In this document: positions 36,036 to 44,772 of the stretch, piece after piece | Layout of the letters: every line of letters begins with the position of its first letter | Numbering within the stretch: position 1 is the first letter of the stretch | Assembly: GCF_031456545.1 (NCBI RefSeq) | Contig: NZ_JAVDUV010000001.1 | Location: 1,364,001 to 1,428,000, forward strand | DNA length: 64,000 bases | Source of the DNA: Agromyces sp. 3263 | GTDB lineage: Bacteria > Actinomycetota > Actinomycetes > Actinomycetales > Microbacteriaceae | Direction of reading: 5' to 3' | Translations under genes and position numbers: made by a program | The notes under the pieces: model-generated | Database searches by the model: none | Seen by the model: only the letters and a program-made list of their open reading frames with translations | What the model was told of the DNA's origin: nothing

Positions 36036-36836
36036 CTACCCGTTCTTGGCGTCGCGCCAGGCGAGCCACTCGGGCACGGTCGCGAAGTCGTAGTCGGGCC
36101 CGCTGAGGCCGAGCGTGAAGAGGCGCACGCCGGCGTCGTACAGGGCGTCGGCGTACTCGACGTCGACCCGGCCGCGGGTGAGCTCGTTCGACACGGTGAT
36201 CTCCGACACGTCGCGGCCGACCTCCTCGCCCCACTGCGCGAGCACGCTCAGCTTGTGCGGCAGGTCGGCGGGCGACACGAACGAGTGCCAGATGTCGGCG
36301 TGGCGCGCGACGATCTTCAGGGTCTTCTGCTCGCCCTTGCCGCCGATCATGACGGGGATCTTGCGGGTGGGCGGCGGGTTCAGCTTCGTCCAGCGCTCCT
36401 CGATGCGGGGCAGCGCGGCGGCGAGCGCGTTCAGGCGGGTGCCGGGCGTGCCGAAGTCGTAGCCGTACTCGTCGTAGTCGCGCTCGAACCAGCCCGACCC
36501 GGTACCGAAGATGAACCGGCCCTCGCCGCCCTTCGCGCTGATGTGGTCGAGCGTGCGGGCCATGTCGGCCTGCAGGTCGGCGTTCCGGTAAGAGTTGCAA
36601 CTCACGAGCGTGCCGAATTCAATGCGCTCGGTCTGCTCGGCCCACGCGCCGAGCATGGTCCAGGCCTCGAAGTGGAGTCCGTCGCGGTCGCCGGTGAGCG
36701 GGAAGAAGTGGTCCCAGTTGAAGACGATGTCGACACCGAGGTCCTCGGCGCGAAGCACCGCGTCACGCATGGCGGGATAGTGGGCGTGCTGGGGTTGCAG
36801 CTGGAGTCCGAGGCGCACGGGAGAAGCAGAGGTCAT
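36036..36836 (-). CDS. F420-dependent LLM-class oxidoreductase
   Basis: 266 aa from ATG 36836. Luciferase-like TIM barrel: GLQLQPQHAHYPAM, IVFNWDHFFPL, FGTLVSCNSYRN and FIFGTGSGWFERDYDEYG, typical of the actinobacterial LLM class F420-dependent enzymes. Needs coenzyme F420; the substrate is not predictable. TAGGCT lies exactly 6 nt before the start, so the transcript is probably leaderless. Divergent from the AsnC regulator. Confidence 0.9.
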   Translation of the reverse strand: MTSASPVRLGLQLQPQHAHYPAMRDAVLRAEDLGVDIVFNWDHFFPLTGDRDGLHFEAWTMLGAWAEQTERIEFGTLVSCNSYRNADLQADMARTLDHISAKGGEGRFIFGTGSGWFERDYDEYGYDFGTPGTRLNALAAALPRIEERWTKLNPPPTRKIPVMIGGKGEQKTLKIVARHADIWHSFVSPADLPHKLSVLAQWGEEVGRDVSEITVSNELTRGRVDVEYADALYDAGVRLFTLGLSGPDYDFATVPEWLAWRDAKNG

Positions 36837-36842
36837 GCATCG

Positions 36843-36848
36843 AGCCTA
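36843..36848 (-). promoter_or_regulatory. -10 box TAGGCT, leaderless LLM oxidoreductase
   Basis: Minus-strand TAGGCT 6 nt upstream of the ATG at 36836. Confidence 0.5.
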
Positions 36849-36900
36849 GGCAGCGCATGGAAAGCGTTGCCCCGTACGCATGAAACCTGCGTCCACCACT

Positions 36901-36928
36901 GTGACAACGCAACGAATGAGCGTAGACT
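36901..36928 (+). promoter_or_regulatory. Promoter of asnC-type gene (leaderless)
   Basis: -35 GTGACA (36901-36906), 16-bp spacer, -10 TAGACT (36923-36928), then 6 nt to the ATG at 36935, with no Shine-Dalgarno. Confidence 0.6.
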
Positions 36929-36934
36929 CCCGGC

Positions 36935-37372
36935 ATGGACAACCTCGATCGCGCCATCCTCGACCTGCTCCGCCAGAACGCGCGAGCGGGCTACGGCGAC
37001 ATCGGGTCCTCCGTGGGGCTCTCCGCCTCGGCGGTCAAGCGGCGGGTCGACCGCCTCGTCGCCGACGGCGTCATCCGGTCGTTCACCATCCAGGTCGATC
37101 CGACCGTCGACGGCATGAGCACCGAGGCCTACGTCGAGCTGTTCTGTCGGGGCACGGTCGCGCCCGACGAGCTGCAGCGCATCCTCCAGGGAGTGCCCGA
37201 GGTGGTCTACGCCGGCACGGTCACGGGCAGCGCCGACGCGATCGTGCACATGCGCGCCCGCGACATCACCTCCCTCGAAGACGCCCTCGAACGCGTGCGC
37301 ATCGCCCCCAACGTCGACCACACGCGCAGCGCGATCGTGCTGTCACGCCTCGTGAACCGCAACCGGGACTGA
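36935..37372 (+). CDS. Lrp/AsnC-family transcriptional regulator
   Basis: 145 aa from ATG 36935. N-terminal HTH (NLDRAILDLLRQNARAGYGD, VGLSASAVKRRVDRL) and C-terminal RAM ligand domain (TEAYVELFC, GTVTGSADAIVHMRA). Such regulators respond to amino acids and form octamers. The likely target is the ddaH-rocD operon 3 kb away, by analogy with the mycobacterial arrangement, but autoregulation and control of the divergent LLM gene are also possible. Confidence 0.9.
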   Translation: MDNLDRAILDLLRQNARAGYGDIGSSVGLSASAVKRRVDRLVADGVIRSFTIQVDPTVDGMSTEAYVELFCRGTVAPDELQRILQGVPEVVYAGTVTGSADAIVHMRARDITSLEDALERVRIAPNVDHTRSAIVLSRLVNRNRD

Positions 37373-37406
37373 CGATGACGGATGCCGCGGGCGCGGAGCA
37401 GCACGG

Positions 37407-37769
37407 ATGAAGCTGTCGATCGACCCCGCCGCATCCGCCCCGCCCTTCGAGCAGTTGCGCCGCCAGGTCGTCGACGCGGTCTCCGACGGGTCCCTCGCAC
37501 CCGGCGCTCGGATGCCGACCGTTCGCGCCCTCGCGGCGGAGCTCGACCTCGCCGTGAACACCGTGGCGAAGGCCTATCGCGCCCTCGAGGACGACCACGT
37601 GCTCGAGGGCCGTGGCCGCGCGGGCACGTTCGTCTCCGCGACGGGGGACCCGGCGACACGCGAGGCGCAGCTCGCGGCCATCGCCTACGCCGATCGGGTG
37701 CGGCACCTCGGCCTCGGCGAGGCCGAGGCGATCGCGCTCGTCACGGCCGCCCTCCGCATCGAGCGCTGA
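37407..37769 (+). CDS. Short GntR-family regulator (YhcF/YtrA type)
   Basis: 120 aa from ATG 37407. A winged HTH (PPFEQLRRQVVDAVSDGSLA, MPTVRALAAELDLAVNTVAK) with only a short helical tail instead of a ligand domain, as in YtrA-subfamily members that often control ABC transporter genes. None is adjacent. It follows the AsnC gene by 34 bp and may be co-transcribed. Confidence 0.88.
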   Translation: MKLSIDPAASAPPFEQLRRQVVDAVSDGSLAPGARMPTVRALAAELDLAVNTVAKAYRALEDDHVLEGRGRAGTFVSATGDPATREAQLAAIAYADRVRHLGLGEAEAIALVTAALRIER

Positions 37770-37822
37770 CGCGCGGCCGGCTGCAGGCGCGCCCGGCGGC
37801 GCGGTCGGCCCGCCGCGCGGGC

Positions 37823-38974
37823 TCAGGCAGTGGCGGCGAGCGCGAGTGTCGCCGACACGACGACCAGCGGTGCGGCGACGAGTCCCAGCAGCATGAACTT
37901 CGGCCACGAGATCTCGACGCCGGTCGACACCAGGCGCGAATGCCAGAGCAGCGTCGCGAGCGAGCCCCACGGGGTGATGATCGCGCCGGCGTTCACTCCG
38001 ATGAGCAGCGCCATGAGCCGCACGGGGTCATCGGCGAAGGGCTCGAGCGCCAGGTAGGCCGGCAGGTTGTTCGCGAGGTTCGCCGACACCGCGCCCGCAC
38101 CCGCGAGGCGCAGCAGGTCGAGCGGCGAGTCACCCGTGCCCGCGATGACGGCGAGCACGTCGGTCGCTCGCACCGCGTGCAGCGCCTCGACCGCGAGGAA
38201 GAGTCCCGACGCGAACACCACGAGCTGCCAGGGCACGAGCTGGAACCGCAGCACCGACGGGCGCCGCAGGGCGAACGCGATCACGAGCACGACCGCGGCG
38301 ACGGTCGCGGGGATCCAGACCTCGACACCCGAGACCAGCAGCGGCACGAGCAGCGCGAGCGTGGCCACGGCGACCCCGAAGAGCACGCGGTCGTCGGGTG
38401 GGCTCGCCGTCTCGGGCTCGAACCGGGCGAGCAGTTGTCGCGGCCGCGTCGCGAAGATGACGAGGGCGGTGATGGCGATCGCCACCGCCGCGGGTGCGGC
38501 GGCCAGCGCGGCGAACTGCACGGGATGCAGGTCGAGCTGCTCCGCGGCGAGGAGATTCGTCAGGTTCGAGACGGGCAGCAACAGCGAGCCCGTGTTCGCG
38601 ATCCACACCGTGGTGAGCGCGAACGGGATCGGTGAGATGCGCGCGTGGGCCGCGAGCGCCACGACGACCGGTGTGAGCAGCACGGCCGTGGTGTCGAGCG
38701 AGAGGAAGATCGTCGAGGCCGTCGCAAGCACCAGCACGAGCAGCCAGAGCACGATCGCCCGGCCCCGGGCGAGTGCCGCGAGCCGCTCGGCGATCACCCG
38801 GAAGAGGCCGGCCTCGGCGGCGAGCTCGGCCACGACGGTGACCGCCACCACGAACCCGAGGATCGGCAGCACGCGCGAGGCGAGCTCGGCGATCGCCTCG
38901 GGCGTGAGCGCGCCGGCGAGCGCCGCCACGGCCCCGACCGCCAGCAGCACTCCCCCGACGATCGCGATGCGCAC
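37823..38974 (-). CDS. SLC13/ArsB-superfamily permease
   Basis: 383 aa from GTG 38974. About ten to eleven helices; paired motifs DTTAVLLTPVVVAL, NTGSLLLPVSNLTN and NLPAYLALE, ITPWGSLATLLW identify the ion transporter superfamily (ArsB, NhaD, citrate/SLC13). ArsB-like arsenite or organic anion transport are both possible. No arsenic genes are nearby. TAACGT lies 6 nt before the start codon. Confidence 0.85.
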   Translation of the reverse strand: MRIAIVGGVLLAVGAVAALAGALTPEAIAELASRVLPILGFVVAVTVVAELAAEAGLFRVIAERLAALARGRAIVLWLLVLVLATASTIFLSLDTTAVLLTPVVVALAAHARISPIPFALTTVWIANTGSLLLPVSNLTNLLAAEQLDLHPVQFAALAAAPAAVAIAITALVIFATRPRQLLARFEPETASPPDDRVLFGVAVATLALLVPLLVSGVEVWIPATVAAVVLVIAFALRRPSVLRFQLVPWQLVVFASGLFLAVEALHAVRATDVLAVIAGTGDSPLDLLRLAGAGAVSANLANNLPAYLALEPFADDPVRLMALLIGVNAGAIITPWGSLATLLWHSRLVSTGVEISWPKFMLLGLVAAPLVVVSATLALAATA

Positions 38975-38980
38975 CGCACG

Positions 38981-38986
38981 ACGTTA
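38981..38986 (-). promoter_or_regulatory. -10 box TAACGT, leaderless permease gene
   Basis: Minus-strand TAACGT ending 6 nt before the GTG at 38974. Confidence 0.45.
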
Positions 38987-39062
38987 CCTCGCGCAGCGGC
39001 CGCTCGACGACGAGGCGCCGACCCGCGGCATCCGCTCGACTGCCGTCGGCCCGCCCGGGCCG

Positions 39063-40256
39063 TCAGCTCGCCTCGGGGATCGGCTCCTTCGGAAGCTTGC
39101 GGACCTTCGCCCGACGTCGCCGCCGCTCAGGAATCATCGAACGCATCTCCTCGAGGCGGCCGAAGCAGAGCAGCCGGTCCTCGCCCTCGAGCACCACGCC
39201 CTTGCGCGGGTTGGGGATGACCGTCGTGCCGCGGTGGAGCGTGAGCACCGTGATGTCGCGCTCCCACAGGCCCGACTCGCCGAGGGTCGTGCCCACGAGG
39301 TCGGCGTTGCCGTGCACGAGGAGCTCGGCGACGCCGTACCCCGTCGAGACGGTGAGCCGCTGGCGCACGTCGATCTCGGGGAACGCCACCTGGTTCGCGA
39401 TGTAGTCGATGATGGCGCCCGCCACGTCGAGCTTGGTGGCCGTCTCGATGCCCTGCAGGCCCGGCGACGAGTTGACCTCCATGACGAGGGGCCCCTCGTT
39501 GCCCTCGAGCATGTCGACGCCCGCGACCTTCAGTCCCATGATCTGCGCCGAGCGCACCGCCGCCTGCTCGTACTCGGGTGCGAGCTCGACCGGCTCGACG
39601 GTGCCGCCGCGGTGCACGTTCGAACGGAATTCATCGCCGCTGGCCACCCGCCGCATGGCCGCGACGACGCGGTCGCCGACCACGAGGGCACGGATGTCGC
39701 GGCCGCGGCTCTCCTTGATGAACCGCTGGATGAGCACGTTCTGCTTCGTGGAGTGCAGGGTCTCGATGATGGCCTCGGCGACCTTCACCTCGGGAGCCAG
39801 GATGACGCCGATGCCCTGCGTGCCCTCGAGCAGCTTGATGACGACCGGCGCCCCGCCCACCTGCTCGATCGCAGGGCGCACGTCGGCGCGGTTGCGCACG
39901 AAGGCGGTCGCGGGCATGCCGATGTTGTGCCGCGAGAGGATCTGGTTGGCGCGGAGCTTGTCGCGCGCGTTGGTGATGCCGTTCGCGGTGTTGGGCGTGT
40001 AGACGTCCATCTGCTCGAACTGGCGCACCACGGCAGTGCCGAAGTAGGTGATCGAGTTGCCGATGCGCGGCAGGATCGCGTCGTAGTCGCTCAGCCGGCG
40101 ACCGCGGTACTGCAGGTCGGGCTCCAGGCCCGACAGGTCGATGCCGAAGCGCAACGTGTTCAGGACCTTCACGTCGTGGCCGCGCTGCTGCGCCGCCGTG
40201 CGCAGCCGCTGCGTGGAGTACGCCTGCGGGGCGCGCGAGAGGATCGCAAGTTTCAT
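39063..40256 (-). CDS. rimK: RimK-type ATP-grasp glutamate ligase fused to a TrkA_C (RCK_C) domain
   Basis: 397 aa from ATG 40256. N-terminal RimK pre-ATP-grasp domain (MKLAILSRAP), ATP-grasp core with VVIKLLEGTQGIGV, FIKESRGRDIRA, FRSNVHRGG and VMEVNSSPGLQGIE. RimK of E. coli adds glutamates to ribosomal protein S6 and is about 300 aa. Here about 80 residues more form a TrkA_C/RCK_C ligand-binding domain (ELLVHGNADLVG, GEDRLLCFG), which suggests control by a small molecule such as a nucleotide. Divergent, 26 bp from a RimB-type protease gene. Confidence 0.92.
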   Translation of the reverse strand: MKLAILSRAPQAYSTQRLRTAAQQRGHDVKVLNTLRFGIDLSGLEPDLQYRGRRLSDYDAILPRIGNSITYFGTAVVRQFEQMDVYTPNTANGITNARDKLRANQILSRHNIGMPATAFVRNRADVRPAIEQVGGAPVVIKLLEGTQGIGVILAPEVKVAEAIIETLHSTKQNVLIQRFIKESRGRDIRALVVGDRVVAAMRRVASGDEFRSNVHRGGTVEPVELAPEYEQAAVRSAQIMGLKVAGVDMLEGNEGPLVMEVNSSPGLQGIETATKLDVAGAIIDYIANQVAFPEIDVRQRLTVSTGYGVAELLVHGNADLVGTTLGESGLWERDITVLTLHRGTTVIPNPRKGVVLEGEDRLLCFGRLEEMRSMIPERRRRRAKVRKLPKEPIPEAS

Positions 40257-40282
40257 CGTTGAGCCCCTGAGAAGATGGTCGA

Positions 40283-40762
40283 GTGACAGAGCCCCCCTAT
40301 TCAAGCACCATCGTCGGATGGCGCGAATGGGTGACCCTGCCCGGCGCGGGCGTCCCCTGGATCAAGGCCAAGATCGACACCGGCGCGCGCACCTCGTCGC
40401 TGCACGCGTTCGACGTCGAGGAGTTCCGGCGCGACGACGGCGCCGATGCGGTGCGCTTCGGCGTGCGTCCCTGGCAGGACAGCGACGAGGACGCCGTGGT
40501 CGTCGAGTGCCCCGTGCACGACCGTCGAACGGTGCGCAGCTCGTCTGGTCATACCGAGGAGCGCGTCGTCGTGCTCATGGACGTGACGCTGCACGGCCGC
40601 ATGATGAGCGCCGAGATCACGCTCACCAACCGCGACGAGATGGGCTTCCGCATGCTCATCGGGCGCGAGGCGCTCCGCAACGGGTTCCTCGTCTCGCCCG
40701 GAGAGTCGTTCCTCGGGGGCCGCGCCCCGCGGCCGGTGCGCCGCCTCAACCGCGGCCGCTGA
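40283..40762 (+). CDS. RimB/retropepsin-like protease (ATP-dependent zinc protease family)
   Basis: 159 aa from GTG 40283. The family motif KAKIDTGARTSSLHA contains the DTGA aspartic-protease signature, followed by TLTNRDEMGFRMLIGREAL. RimB removes or trims the poly-glutamate tails added by RimK in several bacteria. The gene lies directly opposite rimK, so add and remove functions sit back to back. Only 26 bp separate the two start codons, so promoters must overlap or the genes are read from within each other. Confidence 0.9.
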   Translation: MTEPPYSSTIVGWREWVTLPGAGVPWIKAKIDTGARTSSLHAFDVEEFRRDDGADAVRFGVRPWQDSDEDAVVVECPVHDRRTVRSSSGHTEERVVVLMDVTLHGRMMSAEITLTNRDEMGFRMLIGREALRNGFLVSPGESFLGGRAPRPVRRLNRGR

Positions 40763-40871
40763 TCCGCCCAGCGCGCGCCCACGAGCCCGGCACCCACCCG
40801 GCCAGCGCCCACGGGCACCCCGCGCGCCCGGCGCCCACCGCCCGCCCCGGCACGCACCACCCGCCCGCGGC

Positions 40872-40933
40872 GGAATCCCCGATTGGCGGTGGAATCCCGT
40901 TCGTCGTGGATTCCACCGCGCAACCGGGATTCC
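40872..40933. terminator. Nested double inverted repeat between convergent genes
   Basis: Inner stem 40886-40897 with 40908-40919 (12 bp perfect, GGTGGAATCC/GGATTCCACC, 10-nt loop) inside an outer pair GGAATCCC (40872-40879) and GGGATTCC (40926-40933). Followed by a G/C-only run to 40975. Probably a two-way terminator for rimB and putA. Confidence 0.7.
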
Positions 40934-40979
40934 AGCCCGCGGGCGCGGGCGGCGCGGGCGCGCGCGGGCGCGGGACGCC

Positions 40980-43900
40980 CTAGATCACGCCGTCGGAGAT
41001 CGTCGTCGGGTTGCCGAACCGGTGGTTCGTGATCGAGATCGCCTGCTCGTGCAGGAACGGCAGCAGCTCGACCCGGCCCGACGGCGTCACGGGGTGCGAC
41101 CACACCGCGACATCCGGAGTTCCGCCGAGCGCGCGCGCGAGTGCCGAGGCGTCTCCGCCCACGAGGCGCACGCGGGATGCCCCGACGCCCTGCTTCGCGA
41201 CGCGGGCGAGCCATTCGCCGTCGCCTTCGCGGACGACGCGGATGTCGCGGGCGCCGAGGATGGTGCGCACGGCCTTCGGCAGCTCGACCGAGGTGGACAC
41301 GGTGAGCGGCGCCTTCGCGAGCAGGCCCGCGGCGATGACGCGCAGCCCCTCGCCGAGGGTCGCCGCCTCGCCGATGCGCACGGCGACGGGCAGGGCCCGG
41401 TAGCGGAACAGGTTCCGCTCGACGCCGACGCCCGAGACGTCCTTCACCACGCCGTACTCCTCGGCCCAGGCGACCTCGTCCGAGAGGGCCGAGCGGCGCA
41501 GCAGGTCGAATGACTCGTAGTCGAGCGCAGGCTGCGACGCCTCGATGAGCTCCGAGACGCGCTTCTCGAGTCCGCGCAGGTGGAGCGTGCTCGACGAGGT
41601 GCCGTGCTCGGGCATCCACTCGCCGAGGCCGAACAGGTAGTTCGGTCCGCCCGCCTTCGCGCCGGCGCCGACGGCCGAGCGCTTCCAGCCCCCGAAGGGC
41701 TGGCGCTGCACGATGGCGCCGGTGATGCCGCGGTTGACGTAGAGGTTGCCGGCCTCGACCCGGTCGAGCCAGGTGGCGACCTCGTCGGAGTCGAGCGAGT
41801 GCAGGCCGGCGGTGAGGCCGTAGTCGACGGCGTTCTGCAGCCGGATGGCCTCGTCGAGGTCCTTCGCGTGCATGACGCCGAGCACCGGGCCGAAGAACTC
41901 GGTGAGGTGGAAGTACGAGCCGGGAGCGACGCCGGCGCGGATGCCCGGCGACCAGAGGCGGCCCGTCGCGTCGAGCTGCTTCGGCTCGACGAGCCACTCC
42001 TCCCCGATGCCGAGCTGGGTGAGCGCGTGCAGCAGCTTGCCGTTCGCGGGCTCGATGATCGGACCCATCTGGCTCTGCGGGTGCTCGGGGTAGCCCACCC
42101 GGAGCGAGGTGGCGGCGTCGACGAGCTGGCGGCGGAACCGCTCCGACTTGGCCACGGAACCGACGAGGATCACGAGCGACGCGGCCGAGCACTTCTGGCC
42201 GGCGTGGCCGAAGGCGCTCTTCACGACGTCGGATGCCGCGAGGTCGAGGTCGGCCGACGGCGTCACGATGATCGCGTTCTTGCCGCTGGTCTCGGCGAGG
42301 AGCGGCAGGTCGGGGCGGAACGAGCGGAACAGCTGCGCGGTCTCGTACGCGCCCGTGAGGATGACGCGGTCGACGGCGGGGTGCGCGACGAGCTGACGTC
42401 CGAGCTCGCGTTCTCCGATGTCGACGAGGGCGAGCAGGTCGCGGGGGATGCCCGCCTCCCACAGCGCCTCGACCATCACGGCGCCCGAGCGCTGGGCCAG
42501 CTTCGCGGGCTTGATGACGACGCCCGAGCCCGCGGCGAGCGCGGCCAGCACGCCGCCCGCGGGGATGGCGACGGGGAAGTTCCACGGCGGGGTGACCACG
42601 GTGAGCTTCGGCGGAACGAACACGGCGCCCTGCACGTGGTCGAGCTCGCGGGCCCGCTCGGCGTAGTAGTGGGCGAAGTCGATCGCCTCGCTGATCTCGG
42701 GGTCGGCCTCGGCGATGGTCTTGCCCGTCTCGGCCGCCATCACCTCGATGAGGCGGTCGCGGTTCGCGGCGAGCGCGATGCCCGCGCGGTGCAGCACGGC
42801 GGCGCGCTCGGCGCCCGGCAGCTCGCCCCATGCGCGGCCGCGATCGGCGGCGGTCTGGACGACGCGCTCGAGCGCGGCCTCGTCGTCGATGCGCGCGGCG
42901 GCGATGGTGTCGAGGCCGAGGCGCGACTCGGGCACCCGGGCGAGGATGCGGCGGCCCCACTCGCGGTTCGCGGCGAGCGCGGGGTCGGTGTCGGGCTCGT
43001 TGCGGAAGCCGGGGGTGACGCCGGGTCCGGCCGGCGCGGTCTGGGCAGCGGATGCCGCGGCATCCGTCGGCGCGACGAGATCGAGCCCGCCCGAGCCTCG
43101 CGTGATCTCGAGCACGGTACTGGTGAGGGACGCGTCCTCGTGCTCGGTGCCCGGCGCCGGGGCATCCGGAACCGCCATGGCGGCAGCGAGCGCCTCGTCG
43201 GTCCACTCGGTACGTCGGTTCTGGGTGCGGTTCGGCGCGGGCGTGCGACCGTCGTCCGCCTCGAGCGCGGCGAGCGAGCGGAGGTAGCGGTCCTGCTCGC
43301 GCTGGAACAGGCCGCGGTCGTTCGCGAGCTCGAACACGGCGGACATGAAGTTGTCCTGGCTCGCGTTCTCCTCGAGGCGGCGGATCAGGTAGGCGATCGC
43401 CACGTCGAACTCGCTCGGGTTAACGACGGGCGTGTAGAGGAGGAGGTTGCCGACGTCGCGGCGCACGGCCTCGGCCTGGCCGGTGGCCATGCCGAGGAGC
43501 ATCTCGAACTCGACGCGCGACTCGACCCCGCGCTCCCGGGCGGTGAGCCAGGCGTGGGCGACGTCGAAGAGGTTGTGGCCGGCGATGCCGAGCTTCACCG
43601 CGTCGGTGCGCTCGGGCGTCATCGACCAGTGCAGCACGCGCTTGTAGTTGGTGTCGGAGTCCTGCTTGGTGGCGTAGGTGGCGACGGGCCAGTCGTGGAT
43701 CGCCGCGTCGACGTGCTCCATGGCGAGGTTGGCGCCCTTCACCACGCGCACCTTGATCGGCGCGCCACCCGCCTGGCGGCGCGCGGTGGCCCACGCGGTG
43801 AGCTCCTGCATCGCCCCGAGCGCGTCGGGCAGGTAGGTCTGCAGCACGATGCCGGCCTCGAGGCCGCGCAGCTGCGGCTGGTCGAGCAGGGTGGTGAACA

Positions 43901-44612
43901 CCGCGATCGTGAGGTCGAGGTCGCGGTACTCCTCCATGTCGAGGTTGATGAACTTCGGCCGGCCCTTCGCCTCGCCCTTCGCGGCGAGCTCGTAGAGGGG
44001 GGTGAGCTTGGAGACGACCTTGGCGACGGCCTCGTCGAACGACCACATCGAGAGCTGGCTGACGACGCTCGACACCTTGATCGACACGTAGTCGACGTCG
44101 TCGCGGGCGAGGAACTCGTAGGTGCCGCGCAGGCGACGGTCGGCCTCGTCCTCGCCGAGCACGGCCTCGCCGAGGAGGTTGAGGTTCAGGCGGTTGCCGG
44201 ATTCGCGGAGCTTCGCGATGGCGGGACCGAGCTTGGCCGGGGTGGCGTCGAGCACGAGGTGGCCGACCATGGCGCGCAGCACGCGGCGGGCGATGGGGAT
44301 GACGAGCCACGGGAACGCGGGCGCGACGAAGCCGCCGAGGCGCACGGCGCCGCGGAGGTACCACGGCAGGAACTTCGGGGTGAGCTTCGCGACGTGCTCG
44401 AGGTTGCGGCCGGCGACGCCCAGGTCCTCGGGGCGCATCACGCCGTCGACGAAGCCGACCGTGAAGGCGAGTCCGTTGGGGTCCTTCAGCACGCCGGCCA
44501 GCCGCTCGGCGGCAGGATCGACGGGGTGGTCGGCGCTCTCGGCGAGCCAGCGGCGTACGAGGGCGACGACGTGGTCGGTGCTCGGCGTCAGATCCGTGGC
44601 GGCGTTCGACAT
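40980..44612 (-). CDS. putA: Bifunctional proline dehydrogenase/P5C dehydrogenase
   Basis: 1210 aa from ATG 44612. PRODH barrel in about residues 60-470 (NLNLLGEAVLGEDEA, YVSIKVSSV, EYRDLDLTI, RRLEENAS). Then a P5C dehydrogenase with TPPWNFPVAIPAGG, Glu in LLAETSGKNA and catalytic Cys in GQKCSAAS (Cys 808), plus a C-terminal ALDH-like extension. No N-terminal RHH DNA-binding domain, so unlike E. coli PutA it cannot repress itself. Oxidises proline via FAD, then P5C to glutamate with NAD. TAGCCT lies 7 nt before the ATG (a GTG two codons earlier is too close to it). Divergent from a LysR gene. Confidence 0.95.
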   Translation of the reverse strand: MSNAATDLTPSTDHVVALVRRWLAESADHPVDPAAERLAGVLKDPNGLAFTVGFVDGVMRPEDLGVAGRNLEHVAKLTPKFLPWYLRGAVRLGGFVAPAFPWLVIPIARRVLRAMVGHLVLDATPAKLGPAIAKLRESGNRLNLNLLGEAVLGEDEADRRLRGTYEFLARDDVDYVSIKVSSVVSQLSMWSFDEAVAKVVSKLTPLYELAAKGEAKGRPKFINLDMEEYRDLDLTIAVFTTLLDQPQLRGLEAGIVLQTYLPDALGAMQELTAWATARRQAGGAPIKVRVVKGANLAMEHVDAAIHDWPVATYATKQDSDTNYKRVLHWSMTPERTDAVKLGIAGHNLFDVAHAWLTARERGVESRVEFEMLLGMATGQAEAVRRDVGNLLLYTPVVNPSEFDVAIAYLIRRLEENASQDNFMSAVFELANDRGLFQREQDRYLRSLAALEADDGRTPAPNRTQNRRTEWTDEALAAAMAVPDAPAPGTEHEDASLTSTVLEITRGSGGLDLVAPTDAAASAAQTAPAGPGVTPGFRNEPDTDPALAANREWGRRILARVPESRLGLDTIAAARIDDEAALERVVQTAADRGRAWGELPGAERAAVLHRAGIALAANRDRLIEVMAAETGKTIAEADPEISEAIDFAHYYAERARELDHVQGAVFVPPKLTVVTPPWNFPVAIPAGGVLAALAAGSGVVIKPAKLAQRSGAVMVEALWEAGIPRDLLALVDIGERELGRQLVAHPAVDRVILTGAYETAQLFRSFRPDLPLLAETSGKNAIIVTPSADLDLAASDVVKSAFGHAGQKCSAASLVILVGSVAKSERFRRQLVDAATSLRVGYPEHPQSQMGPIIEPANGKLLHALTQLGIGEEWLVEPKQLDATGRLWSPGIRAGVAPGSYFHLTEFFGPVLGVMHAKDLDEAIRLQNAVDYGLTAGLHSLDSDEVATWLDRVEAGNLYVNRGITGAIVQRQPFGGWKRSAVGAGAKAGGPNYLFGLGEWMPEHGTSSSTLHLRGLEKRVSELIEASQPALDYESFDLLRRSALSDEVAWAEEYGVVKDVSGVGVERNLFRYRALPVAVRIGEAATLGEGLRVIAAGLLAKAPLTVSTSVELPKAVRTILGARDIRVVREGDGEWLARVAKQGVGASRVRLVGGDASALARALGGTPDVAVWSHPVTPSGRVELLPFLHEQAISITNHRFGNPTTISDGVI

Positions 44613-44619
44613 GGTCACG

Positions 44620-44625
44620 AGGCTA
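44620..44625 (-). promoter_or_regulatory. -10 box TAGCCT, leaderless putA
   Basis: Minus-strand TAGCCT 7 nt before the ATG at 44612. It favours ATG 44612 over GTG 44618 as start. Confidence 0.5.
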
Positions 44626-44670
44626 GTGTCCTTTGCTTCGGGCGCGCCGGGCGGGTGCGCGCGCCTGTCG

Positions 44671-44702
44671 CGTTCAGTATGCGACGCGGCATCCGTTCAG
44701 TA
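44671..44702 (+). promoter_or_regulatory. Direct repeat CGTTCAGTA in putA-lysR gap
   Basis: CGTTCAGTA occurs at 44671-44679 and 44694-44702, 23 bp apart (about two turns), in the divergent promoter. Candidate additional binding sites for the LysR regulator or another protein. Confidence 0.4.
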
Positions 44703-44726
44703 CAGCGAATGAATCTGACGGATACT

Positions 44727-44743
44727 ATTCGGTAAAGTCGAAT
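44727..44743. promoter_or_regulatory. Candidate LysR box
   Basis: ATTCG-N7-CGAAT, a perfect 5-bp inverted repeat that also satisfies the T-N11-A rule for LysR-type regulators. Located between putA and the divergent LysR gene, 30 bp before its start. Confidence 0.6.
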
Positions 44744-44772
44744 GATTCCTGACCGAGACGGAGGCCCACGGC

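Noticed and set aside
41580..44735. 1051-codon open frame opposite putA
   Set aside because: Composition-driven; the PutA frame has all catalytic motifs.
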